NCBI GenBank assembly: GCA_013619105.1
Contig: JABXKU010000019.1
Coordinates: 1 to 38,478 of the forward strand
From: Desulfuromonadales bacterium
Lineage (GTDB): Bacteria; Desulfobacterota; Desulfuromonadia; Desulfuromonadales; Syntrophotaleaceae
DNA: 38,478 nucleotides
Reading direction: 5' to 3'
The notes under the pieces were generated by a model. It saw only the letters and a list, made by a program, of their open reading frames with translations, ran no database searches and had not been told where the DNA came from. Made by a program: the position numbers and the translations under genes. The number at the start of each line of letters is the position of its first letter. Position 1 is the first letter of the stretch. Positions 16,776-23,888 of this stretch are shown piece after piece.

Positions 16776-17515
16776 GCTCTGCCCCCGCCGTTAATAAGGG
16801 AAGGATCCGCCGGAACCCGCAACGGCTGGCCGGCAGGGCGGAGCGGGTCGTGCAGGTCGTTGATCTCCGCCAGCAGGCTCCAATACCCGGGATGTCCGAA
16901 ACGCTCGGCGGCGATCTGGTCGAGCCGTTCACCTCCACGGTCGCCGCCTACCGGTTCGTGGGTAATCAACTCGCTCCCGGCAAGACGCTGACGAGCTTCT
17001 TCCCGATCAAGGGGAGGAGCCGTGGGTTCAACAGGTTCGGGCTCCTCGGCAACGGCTACGCGCAACAGACGCAGCCGCAACCAAGAACGATGGGGTTTGC
17101 CTTCCCTGGTGAAATGTTCCAGCCGCTCGGAAACCGCGGCCACCACCCCGGGCAGGTTCCAACTGGTGCCCCATAAAAAACGCACTGTCGGCGGCCGACC
17201 GCGGCGATCTCCGGAGACGCTGTTTTCCGCTAGATCCCAAAGGGGTCCAGTAAGTTCCCGCACATCGTCCAGCGGCGCCGAATTCGACCCCCGCACCGCA
17301 AGGGAGACGTCAAATAACAGATCGAGGGTAAACTCGGTCCGGCCGCCGCCCACATACAGTAATGGATCGTCACTCAAGCTGGCACCGGCCATGGCCCCGC
17401 CCAGTGAACGCCGCGAAACCACCCCAGCGTGGCGCCGCAACTCAAGGTGCTCAGGATTCAACAGGCAACGCAGATGCTCTCCCGAATGTTCGATCAGCAA
17501 AACCGCTTTTTCCAT
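16772..17515 (-). CDS. LysM-containing tube-initiator/hub protein (Afp7-type)
   Basis: A 247-residue protein. The N-terminal ~150 residues fit the contractile-injection tube/hub adaptor family (LLNPEHLELRRHAGVVSRRSLGGA..., then TEFTLDLLFDVS). The C-terminal LysM domain at about residues 195-240 (GERLDQIAAERFGHPGYWSLLAEINDLHDPLRPAGQPLRVP) is of the phage gpX/gp53-like type. It links the tube to the spike hub. The start shares one base with the preceding stop (TAATG). Confidence 0.88.
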   Translation of the reverse strand: MEKAVLLIEHSGEHLRCLLNPEHLELRRHAGVVSRRSLGGAMAGASLSDDPLLYVGGGRTEFTLDLLFDVSLAVRGSNSAPLDDVRELTGPLWDLAENSVSGDRRGRPPTVRFLWGTSWNLPGVVAAVSERLEHFTREGKPHRSWLRLRLLRVAVAEEPEPVEPTAPPLDREEARQRLAGSELITHEPVGGDRGGERLDQIAAERFGHPGYWSLLAEINDLHDPLRPAGQPLRVPADPSLINGGGRA

Positions 17516-18648
17516 TACACTCCCCGTTGTTCATCTAGCAGCCGGCGGCGATATTCGCTCTCGTTCCACAGCGAACGCGGCGTCATATATGTGTCCTGCT
17601 GCTGGTCCGGCAACAGGGGCGGCCAATGATTCTCCGGAACCGAGGAGGACAGAGACTCGCCGGGCTGCCACCCTTCAGCCGCCGAAAAGATCGACGGTGG
17701 TGGCGCAACATCCGCAACCGGGACCTCTTCTTGGGGCCACCGGGTGTCAGAAACGGGCACAGGTGGTCGCGCCATCGGCGCCGCTTTGGGCCTGGTCTCG
17801 GGACCGGGAACCTCATGCTCCATTAGGGGAAGATTGGCCCAAGCCTTCGATGCATTGTTACCGCTGTTTCCCATTTCATAATAGACGGCTTCAGGCCAGG
17901 GCCGTTCGCCGGTATTTATTTCGACAGGCGGCCCTGAAGCGTCCTTTACGTCTTGCTTCGGGACATCAACACCCCCCTTACTGACAGGCTCACGTACACT
18001 TTCTGATAAAAGTCCCAAGTCGTGCATCGATCGTGAATTTTTAGGTTTTAGGAATAACCCTTTATCGGTGAGGTCGTCTCCCGCGCTGTCTTTACCGGGA
18101 AGCGGGTCAATCTGCTTATCAAAAAAAGGTCTTTCCTCCGGCAATGACCCGGTCGTTGCTGTCAATGCAGTCGTTGGGGTGGGCCGTTTCCTGTCCGAGA
18201 GGGGCGGTGGTTTAAACGTCTTCTCGCCCACCTCCAGGGGTAATGAGGTCGCCGGTCCGGCCAGTACCGGCCCAGAAGATACCAGCGACGGGTTTTGGGG
18301 ACTTTCGGGCCGTGACCCTTGCGATGCCGTTTGCGCTGCAGAGGAAGCCCGGGGTCTTGGTTGGGGCATTACCCGCCGCACGGTGGGTCTGGGGCGAGGG
18401 GGCGCCGTTTGGCTTGTCTGTGGGTATGTCCGGACTTGCGCCAAAAGATAGGGAGCCCGCTTGCTCACCTGGTCCAACCAAGCCGCCTTTGACTGCTCGC
18501 GGGCCTGTTCGACATCTATGACCCGATCGATTGATGCACCGGACAGTTTTTGCTGTCGAATACGAGGCACCAAACGATTAAGGGTCAGGCGCGCCAGGCG
18601 CCAGAGTTTTTCCGGCAGCATCGCTATTAACGACTTGCTTTTCGACAT
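17515..18648 (-). CDS. Pro-rich, largely disordered injection-system protein
   Basis: A 377-residue protein of no recognised family between the tube and LysM genes. Residues 1-~70 are basic and amphipathic-helical (LPEKLWRLARLTLNRLVPRIRQQ). Residues ~75-260 are Pro/Ser/Thr-rich low complexity. The last ~120 residues carry recurring Trp-Pro motifs (ERPWPEAVY, DTRWPQEEV, ENHWPPLLP) and end RSLWNESEYRRRLLDEQRGV. The layout, a helix followed by repeated short linear motifs, suggests a scaffold or ruler that binds a repeated partner, possibly tube subunits or baseplate parts. It starts six bases after the tube stop. Function unproven. Confidence 0.8.
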   Translation of the reverse strand: MSKSKSLIAMLPEKLWRLARLTLNRLVPRIRQQKLSGASIDRVIDVEQAREQSKAAWLDQVSKRAPYLLAQVRTYPQTSQTAPPRPRPTVRRVMPQPRPRASSAAQTASQGSRPESPQNPSLVSSGPVLAGPATSLPLEVGEKTFKPPPLSDRKRPTPTTALTATTGSLPEERPFFDKQIDPLPGKDSAGDDLTDKGLFLKPKNSRSMHDLGLLSESVREPVSKGGVDVPKQDVKDASGPPVEINTGERPWPEAVYYEMGNSGNNASKAWANLPLMEHEVPGPETRPKAAPMARPPVPVSDTRWPQEEVPVADVAPPPSIFSAAEGWQPGESLSSSVPENHWPPLLPDQQQDTYMTPRSLWNESEYRRRLLDEQRGV

Positions 18649-18654
18649 TCAGGA

Positions 18655-19182
18655 TTAACCCGTGGCGGGACTGCTTTCACCGCCCTCTTCCTCTCCACCC
18701 GCGGCGGCGCCTGTGCCGGGGACCCGTTCAAATTCTTCGAAAACCAGGATCAATGACTCGATGGCGACCTGGTTGCCCAGGGCGTCGAGTTGCGTGCCGC
18801 GCCAGGACCGAGGCCAGGCGTTAAGCAGGTTCCAGCGCATGACCTCCGTCGCGCCGTCGTGACCGTACATCACCACCGAAACGTTGCGCCGCTCGACCGT
18901 GCCGGCTATGGAGGACTGCATCCACTGCCAGAGCTGGATCGAGCCGGTCATGCCGTAACGCAGGGTCAGGTCAGCGTACTCCACCCGGCCCGGCAACCGG
19001 TGCACAATCTGATTGGCGCCGGCTTCCCGGTACTTGATGGCTTCCACTTCCACGCCCAGATTGCTGCATTCGACGAACCTTCCTTCAGTCACGCCATTGA
19101 TATCGATGGCAAAGTGAAAGGAAGTATAGGGGTCGGACCATTGGCCGGTGACGGCTCCTTCAGGGTTTTGATTCTCTGGCAT
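18655..19182 (-). CDS. Contractile injection system inner tube protein (gp19/Afp1-like)
   Basis: A 175-residue tube protein. The family opening is clear (DPYTSFHFAIDINGVTEGRFVECSNLGVEVEAIKYREAGAN), followed by RLPGRVEYADLTLRYGMT and the late VAIESLILVFEEFERV. It assembles as stacked hexamers that carry or propel cargo. A Gly/Glu-rich tail of ~20 residues (GTGAAAGGEEEGG) extends past the fold. Only this one tube paralogue is present, whereas Afp has Afp1 and Afp5. Confidence 0.94.
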   Translation of the reverse strand: MPENQNPEGAVTGQWSDPYTSFHFAIDINGVTEGRFVECSNLGVEVEAIKYREAGANQIVHRLPGRVEYADLTLRYGMTGSIQLWQWMQSSIAGTVERRNVSVVMYGHDGATEVMRWNLLNAWPRSWRGTQLDALGNQVAIESLILVFEEFERVPGTGAAAGGEEEGGESSPATG

Positions 19183-19249
19183 CGCTAAATCCTTTGCTCT
19201 CTTGCCTGTTGATAATCCTCAGGGTACCGGGGGACGTCGTTCGGACAGT

Positions 19250-20461
19250 TTACTCCTCAACCTCCGACTCGGTGCCGCCTACGCCTTGACCGATTTGGAA
19301 GATGACGAATTCGGCTGGTTTGACCGGCGCCAATCCGATGCGCGTGACAACCTGACCGGCATCCCTAACCTCTGGCGGGTTGGTCTCGGCATCGCACTGC
19401 ACGAAAAACGCTTCCTGCGGTGTGGCGCCGAACAGCGCGCCTTGGCGCCACAACAGGGTGAGAAAAGCCGAAACATCCCGTGTTATGGCCTTCCAAAGGT
19501 CCTGATCGTTTGGCTCGAAGACTACCCAGCGGGTACTTTGCGCAATCGACTCCTTGACCATGTTGAACAGCCGCCGGACGTTGATGTAACGCCACTCGTT
19601 GGCAGCCGGTGCCAGGGTGCGGGCACCCCACACGCGGATTCCCTCCCGTGGGAAGAAACGGATACAGTTCACCCCCTGGGGGTTGAGCTCGGCTTGCTCA
19701 TGGCGCGTCACCCGGTAGGTGACATTGAGCGCTCCGCGCACCACCTCGTTGGCGGGTGCTTTGTGCACCCCCCGCGTGGCGTCGCTGCGGGCGTAGATTC
19801 CGGCCAGGTGGCCGCTCGGCGGCATGCGGATCATGTCCTTGGGGTTCTGCGGGTCGCGGCCCACGATCCAAGGGAAATACACGGCCCCGTAACCGGCGTC
19901 AGAGTTTCTGGGACGCAAACCACCGCCTGCATCCCTTTCTTCACTCTCGTCATCATCACTTGGATCGACCTGAAGCCTTGCTACGGCCACACGCGTCAGG
20001 TCGTTGATCGCCGCCGCCGAAGCCGGTCCGTCCAAAATGGCTACCCGGTCCTCCATGCGTTCGCAGTGGCTGAGCACCGCGTCGTATGCCGCCGGAGAAA
20101 CGAAACCCGGCGCCGCCACGATGGCAATCTCGTCAATACTCTCTAGTACATTGAGCCCTTTGCGATCGCCTGTCAGTTGCATTTCATCTTGGCAATTGAC
20201 CACGTAACAGCGCCCGCCACCGTTTAAGAAAAACCCGTACACGGCCTGCGCCAGATGGGTGGTATTTGATTTGCGCGAACCGGGGGCGAACAGTCGCAGA
20301 AAATGGGACCAGCTATTGATTGCAACCGGTTCGTGAGGCCGGACCGATGGGTCCGGTCCCACACCCACGAAACCTGCGGTGCTGGTACCGACCGCTTGAA
20401 TCGGTCGCGCCCCGGATGAAACCTCCTCCACATAGACGCCCGGTGTCAGGTAATTCGGCAT
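19250..20461 (-). CDS. Contractile tail sheath protein (Afp2/3-like)
   Basis: A 403-residue sheath. It shows the N-terminal handshake segment LTPGVYVEEVSSGARPIQAVGTSTAGFVG and the C-terminal domain with GVNCIRFFPREGIRVWGARTLAP, the ISTRR-like KESIAQSTRWVVFEPND segment and a final PAEFVIFQIGQ. Hexamer rings surround the tube and contract to fire. An acidic insertion (DPSDDDESEERDAGGG, about residues 168-183) probably forms a surface loop. A single sheath gene is seen, against three paralogues in Afp. It is separated from the tube gene by 67 bases and from the Pvc16-like remnant by about 25 bases. Confidence 0.95.
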   Translation of the reverse strand: MPNYLTPGVYVEEVSSGARPIQAVGTSTAGFVGVGPDPSVRPHEPVAINSWSHFLRLFAPGSRKSNTTHLAQAVYGFFLNGGGRCYVVNCQDEMQLTGDRKGLNVLESIDEIAIVAAPGFVSPAAYDAVLSHCERMEDRVAILDGPASAAAINDLTRVAVARLQVDPSDDDESEERDAGGGLRPRNSDAGYGAVYFPWIVGRDPQNPKDMIRMPPSGHLAGIYARSDATRGVHKAPANEVVRGALNVTYRVTRHEQAELNPQGVNCIRFFPREGIRVWGARTLAPAANEWRYINVRRLFNMVKESIAQSTRWVVFEPNDQDLWKAITRDVSAFLTLLWRQGALFGATPQEAFFVQCDAETNPPEVRDAGQVVTRIGLAPVKPAEFVIFQIGQGVGGTESEVEE

Positions 20462-20485
20462 GTTGGGATCCTCCTGCTCTTGTCA

Positions 20486-20702
20486 AAATAAAACCCCAAC
20501 TGCGCCAAACATATCAGCCATGGGTTTTGTGCCGTGGTCGGTCCCGGGATCTTCAGGTGCTGTTCTACGGTTCGGGGTCGCCGACCTGCAAATGAAATAC
20601 GCTGTGAAAATCGTTGCGGACGCTCTGTCCGGTGGTGATACGTATAGTTTTAGCTTCTGCCATCAGGGTTACGTCGCCGGCACGAACAAGCCGTGCAGGC
20701 GA
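20486..20702 (-). pseudogene. Decayed copy of the Pvc16-like C-terminal domain
   Basis: In-frame sequence straight after the stop of the HEAGH membrane gene reads ARLVRAGDVTLMAEAKT... TTGQSVRNDFHSVFHLQVGDPEP and then a TAG (20565-20567). In another frame it continues QHLKIPGPTTAQNPWLICLAQLG. Both parts align with the end of the Pvc16-like protein at 21514-22257 (ATGQVVRSNNDGVFHFQIAAPGP and EIPGPTTTQQPWLIHLEHLG). It has no start codon of its own, one frameshift or internal deletion and a stop, so it is a duplicated, broken fragment. Confidence 0.8.
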
Positions 20703-21479
20703 TTAGGTCCACATTGCGATGATGTTGCCCTGGGCCGTAGAGGGGTTGTTGCTCTCCGCGAGGCGCTCCGCAAAGGCGTTGGCGCCTGCTCCGGTGACAT
20801 TCTCGTTGATGGCTCCTATAAAATGGAACAGGCTTCCAAAGGTGGCCAGATTCAACGTGTGCCCGGCTTCGTGGTGGATGTGCCAGGTTCTGGAGTCTTT
20901 ATCCACAAAGGAGAAGTTCCCCATGTTGTACGCAGTATCTTCTGGGTTCAGATTGCTAAACAGTCCACCGCGCTGGAAAAACGTGCCAGTTTTCCAATCT
21001 ACGCGCATGCCGAGGACTCGAAGGTATTGTGTCCTCGTGATCAGCGCTACCGGGTGGAGGATCAGATTCGTGAGGTAAAAGAAGAGTCCCAATCCGGCCA
21101 CCAGGTAAGACATGGGTTGCAACAGGCAGAGCCAACCAAGAAAGCCCTGAAACACTTCGCTGCGGGAGATCACAGGGAACACGGTGACGAAGTTCAACAC
21201 TCCGAGCGTGGCCCCAACTGCCACCCCGGCCGGTCCCAGCAGCAGGGAGTACACAACGGCTCCGAGGAAACCGTTCAAACTGGCGTTGAGGCCTATGAGC
21301 CAGCCCCGCATGAACTCTCCGAAACCTGTGGTTACGGTAAAGTGCGCCCCGATGTAGCTGAGCAGCGTCACGCTGCCTACGATTGCTAGAGAGATCCAGT
21401 TGATGCCGAGGCCGAAGTAGAGTCCAACGACGCCGGCGGCGCCGGCAAGTGCGCCGAAGAATGCCATTTTGATCTTCAT
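20703..21479 (-). CDS. Polytopic membrane protein with HEAGH motif
   Basis: A 258-residue protein. Residues 1-~165 hold about five membrane segments (MAFFGALAGAAGVVGLYFGLGI and others). The C-terminal ~90 residues are soluble and contain HIHHEAGHTLNLATFGSLFHF followed by ENV...NAFAERLAESNN. HEAGH fits the zinc-protease HExxH signature, and the downstream His/Glu could supply the third ligand, but no protease family is recognised. The start at 21479 is set by GGAGGG; 21 codons upstream in the frame are not used. It lies between the Pvc16-like gene and that gene's decayed duplicate. A role in anchoring or processing the injection system is inferred from position. Confidence 0.82.
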   Translation of the reverse strand: MKIKMAFFGALAGAAGVVGLYFGLGINWISLAIVGSVTLLSYIGAHFTVTTGFGEFMRGWLIGLNASLNGFLGAVVYSLLLGPAGVAVGATLGVLNFVTVFPVISRSEVFQGFLGWLCLLQPMSYLVAGLGLFFYLTNLILHPVALITRTQYLRVLGMRVDWKTGTFFQRGGLFSNLNPEDTAYNMGNFSFVDKDSRTWHIHHEAGHTLNLATFGSLFHFIGAINENVTGAGANAFAERLAESNNPSTAQGNIIAMWT

Positions 21480-21513
21480 TTGTTTACCCTCCGCTAGAGT
21501 AATTCGGTGTTTT

Positions 21514-22257
21514 TTAGCCCTTCTGCTTGCTGCCAGGATCAAGCCCCAGATGCTCCAGATGAATTAGCCAGGGCTGTTGTGTCGTGGTTGGCCCCGGTAT
21601 CTCGAAGCTCTGTTCCACGCCTCGGGCCCGGATTCGAATCTGGCCATGAGTTCGGCCTGGTCCGGGGGCCGCGATCTGAAAATGAAATACTCCGTCATTG
21701 TTGCTGCGAACCACCTGACCCGTGGCAACCAGTTGAATTTCGGCGCCGGGAAGAGGGGTAGCATCGGCGGCAACGACACAACCATGTACGCTCTGCAAGC
21801 CGGTAATCTCTAGACTATGTCCCCTTACTTGAACAAGAGGCGCCTGCTCCACCATCTCGCTGACGCAGGCTTCAAGCATGAACGCTGGACGGGGCGTGAC
21901 ACCGCAGGCGAGCCACCATGATGATGACAACTCATCGGTAGCTAGTGTCATCCCTGGAGCATGCTGCGCCCGTATCATAAGTTCAAGTAGCGCCTCCTCC
22001 GCTTGCGGATGATGGTTGGAGCCGCCGACCGCGATGAGATAACGCAACCGTGCCAGGGGACGGCTGGGCGCCCGTCTCCGTGCCGATCCATGGGCCCGCC
22101 GTTCTGGGTCAAGCCGGGCCGTCAGTAACACCGCAGAAACGACCAGTTGGCCCTCTTCTTTCGCTTCCAAATCATGAGAGAAGCAGACCTCTAGATCATT
22201 TTTTGGAAGGCCCTGTACCCAACTACGAAAGGTATTGTGGATAACCGATAGTTCCAT
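21514..22257 (-). CDS. Pvc16-like (DUF4255) protein with carboxypeptidase-regulatory-like domain
   Basis: A 247-residue protein and first gene of the operon. Residues 1-~130 resemble the Pvc16 N-terminal domain, the tail terminator/cap of PVC-type systems (ARLRYLIAVGGSNHHPQAEEALLELMIRAQHAPGMTLA). Residues ~150-240 form a transthyretin-like CarboxypepD-regulatory-like beta-sandwich (VHGCVVAADATPLPGAEIQLVATGQVVRSNNDGVFHFQI). The cap closes the tube at the membrane-distal end. The ribosome-binding site is weak. A second, broken copy of the C-terminal domain lies two genes downstream. Confidence 0.78.
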   Translation of the reverse strand: MELSVIHNTFRSWVQGLPKNDLEVCFSHDLEAKEEGQLVVSAVLLTARLDPERRAHGSARRRAPSRPLARLRYLIAVGGSNHHPQAEEALLELMIRAQHAPGMTLATDELSSSWWLACGVTPRPAFMLEACVSEMVEQAPLVQVRGHSLEITGLQSVHGCVVAADATPLPGAEIQLVATGQVVRSNNDGVFHFQIAAPGPGRTHGQIRIRARGVEQSFEIPGPTTTQQPWLIHLEHLGLDPGSKQKG

Positions 22258-22678
22258 GGTCAGTTCAAGTGCCTTTTGCGCCCATTAAATTGGTTGGGCA
22301 CAAAGCCCCATGCCGAATGTCCGATCAATAATTAATTATCGCTATGTTATGTGCGCCAATGATAGGATGTCAATTATATTTTATGGGGAAAATTCCGTTA
22401 ATTATGCTTTGCAAATCTGACAGGGAGGGAAGACTCAAAAAGTCAAAGGGTGGAAACGTCCGATCGAAAAATTCATACCGGTTGCAGTTGGAAATCAACG
22501 GCCTCTACTTTATTGACGGCATAGACCGCAAGGGCTCTGGCAGGTTTTGTAAAAAATCCACCCTGGCCTCTTTACCCTGCCTACCGAAATCCAGATTTAC
22601 ATCCGGTTTGCAAATTAAAAAGTTGCAGAGCAAGCCTTGATTTAAACTGCCTGTCTCTTGGCCCCAGCGCATTTTCAA
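22258..22678. other. Leader and spacer upstream of the injection-system operon
   Basis: These 421 bases hold the candidate promoter and leader of the operon. The rest (22374-22678) is AT-rich; a plus-strand 98-codon frame there (22344-22640) has no ribosome-binding site and no recognisable protein features. No mobile-gene remnants were recognised. Element B follows. Confidence 0.5.
22344..22373 (-). promoter_or_regulatory. Candidate sigma-70 promoter of the injection-system operon
   Basis: On the minus strand, a perfect TTGACA (22368-22373) stands 18 bases before TAACAT (22344-22349), 87 bases upstream of the first ATG. The leader between them holds a small hairpin (TGTGCCC/GGGCGCA, ~22277-22305) that might modulate expression. 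It is the best promoter match before the operon. Confidence 0.5.
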
Positions 22679-22694
22679 CAGCCCATAATATAAA

Positions 22695-22724
22695 AAAACG
22701 CCCCGAAAAATTTCGGGGCGTTTT
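22695..22724 (-). terminator. Terminator of element B
   Basis: AAAACGCCCCGAAA (22695-22708) pairs with TTTCGGGGCGTTTT (22711-22724), a perfect stem with a 2-base nominal loop. It would stop transcription from the Bax-inhibitor gene before it reaches the injection-system promoter. Confidence 0.9.
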
Positions 22725-22808
22725 ACGTTCAATTAAATCTTTGGGTATTCCCGTCGTGGGAATCTTTATCGGATCACCCGACTTCTGCGATCCAAGCAAT
22801 ATCGATAT

Positions 22809-22859
22809 TTAAGTGGATAAGAATTTCCCCAACGGGTCAGGCGGATCAGAGACTGGCAT
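22809..22859 (-). CDS. 16-residue conserved micro-ORF in element B
   Basis: ATG at 22859 follows AAAGGAGGAAGA. The peptide is MPVSDPPDPLGKFLST, of equal length and in the same frame as the element A peptide. The core VSDPPD..GKFL is shared. It may be a leader peptide or a micro-protein; translation is unproven. Confidence 0.4.
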   Translation of the reverse strand: MPVSDPPDPLGKFLST

Positions 22860-22951
22860 AGGGTCTTCCTCCTTTGGATTGAGAAACCTCTGTTGCTATT
22901 GAGGTACTAAAACTATACCACAAAAGTCTGATGGGACACCGATGGGAAGAT

Positions 22952-23139
22952 CAATTAGTTTTCATCCGGAAACGGCTCTTTTCCCAAATCTCTGCGTCAA
23001 TCCGCGCCCTTGCGTGTGCGGCGTAAACAGCTACGCCTCCGTGCAAGCGCTTGATTTCCTTGACCTTGGGAAAAATTGCTCGTTTCCCACATGAAAACTG
23101 CACTGTGTCCATCCAAAGCTTCCGGATGGACACCAATTA
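22952..23139. mobile_element. 176-bp non-autonomous TIR element (full copy 1)
   Basis: The element occupies 22958-23133. Its left end GTTTTCATCCGGAAAC and the reverse complement of its right end GTGTCCATCCGGAAGC match at 13 of 16 bases. CAATTA (22952-22957 and 23134-23139) flanks it as a perfect 6-bp duplication. The interior has a GGCGTA/TACGCC hairpin and a run similar to the copy at 32591-32766, with the same 176-bp length. No transposase is encoded, so it would move in trans. Confidence 0.8.
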
Positions 23140-23153
23140 GCCTGGACGTGAAG

Positions 23154-23810
23154 CTACCTGCGACCCAGGATACGCAATAGCCGCAAAAACAGGTTGATGA
23201 TATCCATGTACAAGGCCGCCGCCGAATCGATGGCATTATCTACCGTTTTTGGGATGCTGTTCGCTCGGGCCCAATCGTAGCCGATATAGCCACAAAAAAT
23301 CAGCACCACGACCCAGTCGATAATCGTGTGGTGGGTTTTAAAGACAAAGATCATCACCATCTCGACCACGATTGTGCAGAGCAGGGCGATAAACAGACCC
23401 CGGGCAATGCTTTTGAAAAAAGCCGGATACATGGTGCCGAGCACCATCATAACAAAGGTGATGCAGCCCGTCGCCTGAATCGCGTTGATGACCACGCCCG
23501 AACTATAGCGGCTCACCACCAGATTGATAATTAGCCCAAAAGGGGTCACCACTAGCAGGTAACCAAGAAAGCTCACGGGCGGGCTGTCCGATTTGGTGAA
23601 GAGGGAGATCCCGGTTAGGCAACAGACGAAATAGCCGATGATCAGCAGCCAGGGGTTGATGCTGGTGATGGTCGCTACCGGGATATACTTCACCATGGCA
23701 AAGTTGATCGCAAAGCCGATCAGTAAGGTGGTGCCGATGATGGCGTTGTAAGCGGCGGCGCTGATTTCAGAACCGACAACTTGGGTGCGGTTAAATACAT
23801 TGGATTGCAT
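23154..23810 (-). CDS. Bax inhibitor-1/YccA family membrane protein
   Basis: A 218-residue protein with about seven membrane segments. It fits the Bax inhibitor-1 family in size (~215-240 residues) and in the pattern of evenly spaced hydrophobic helices. The ending IDSAAALYMDIINLFLRLLRILGRR matches the family C-terminus (D-x-x-I-x-x-A-L-x-L-Y-x-D). Members are pH-sensitive calcium leak channels or protease modulators in the inner membrane. A single-gene unit starting at ATG 23810. Confidence 0.93.
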   Translation of the reverse strand: MQSNVFNRTQVVGSEISAAAYNAIIGTTLLIGFAINFAMVKYIPVATITSINPWLLIIGYFVCCLTGISLFTKSDSPPVSFLGYLLVVTPFGLIINLVVSRYSSGVVINAIQATGCITFVMMVLGTMYPAFFKSIARGLFIALLCTIVVEMVMIFVFKTHHTIIDWVVVLIFCGYIGYDWARANSIPKTVDNAIDSAAALYMDIINLFLRLLRILGRR

Positions 23811-23888
23811 GATTATCCTCCCTTTAAGTCATTAAAAAGTATCAGGTAATATATCCGCGACAGAACTTTAACCTTCAAACGTAACCTG

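Larger units (their letters stand above)
22679..22948 (-). ncRNA. Element B: second copy of the structured repeat
   Basis: This direct copy of element A lies upstream of the operon. The order of parts is identical and most bases match. The hairpins, the ribosome-binding site AAAGGAGGAAGA and the terminator are preserved, while the AT-rich middle stretch differs most. It lies downstream, on the minus strand, of the Bax-inhibitor gene and of a 176-bp element. Together, A and B bracket the injection-system operon. Confidence 0.5.

Noticed and set aside
17022-17984. A 320-codon plus-strand frame over the LysM and Pro-rich genes
   Set aside because: Ser/Arg/Pro-rich shadow composition, crosses two genes that are coupled on the other strand.
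19202-20146. A 314-codon plus-strand frame opposite the sheath gene
   Set aside because: It is the antisense of a clear sheath gene in GC-rich DNA, has no SD and no protein features.
9051-22257. Interpretation of the cluster as an ordinary prophage tail
   Set aside because: No capsid, terminase, portal, lysis, integrase or replication gene is present, and LysM hub, Pvc16-like and membrane genes fit an injection system better.
9051-22257. Interpretation of the cluster as a type VI secretion system
   Set aside because: No TssJ/L/M membrane complex, ClpV or TssB/TssC pair; the sheath is a single phage-type protein.
22344-22640. A 98-codon plus-strand frame upstream of the injection operon
   Set aside because: No SD, no domain, and it overlaps the candidate promoter of the operon.
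22581-22799. Minus-strand frame conserved between elements A and B (GSQKSGDPIKIPTTGI...)
   Set aside because: It starts at TTG without SD and runs through the terminator stem; conservation is better explained by RNA or DNA structure.
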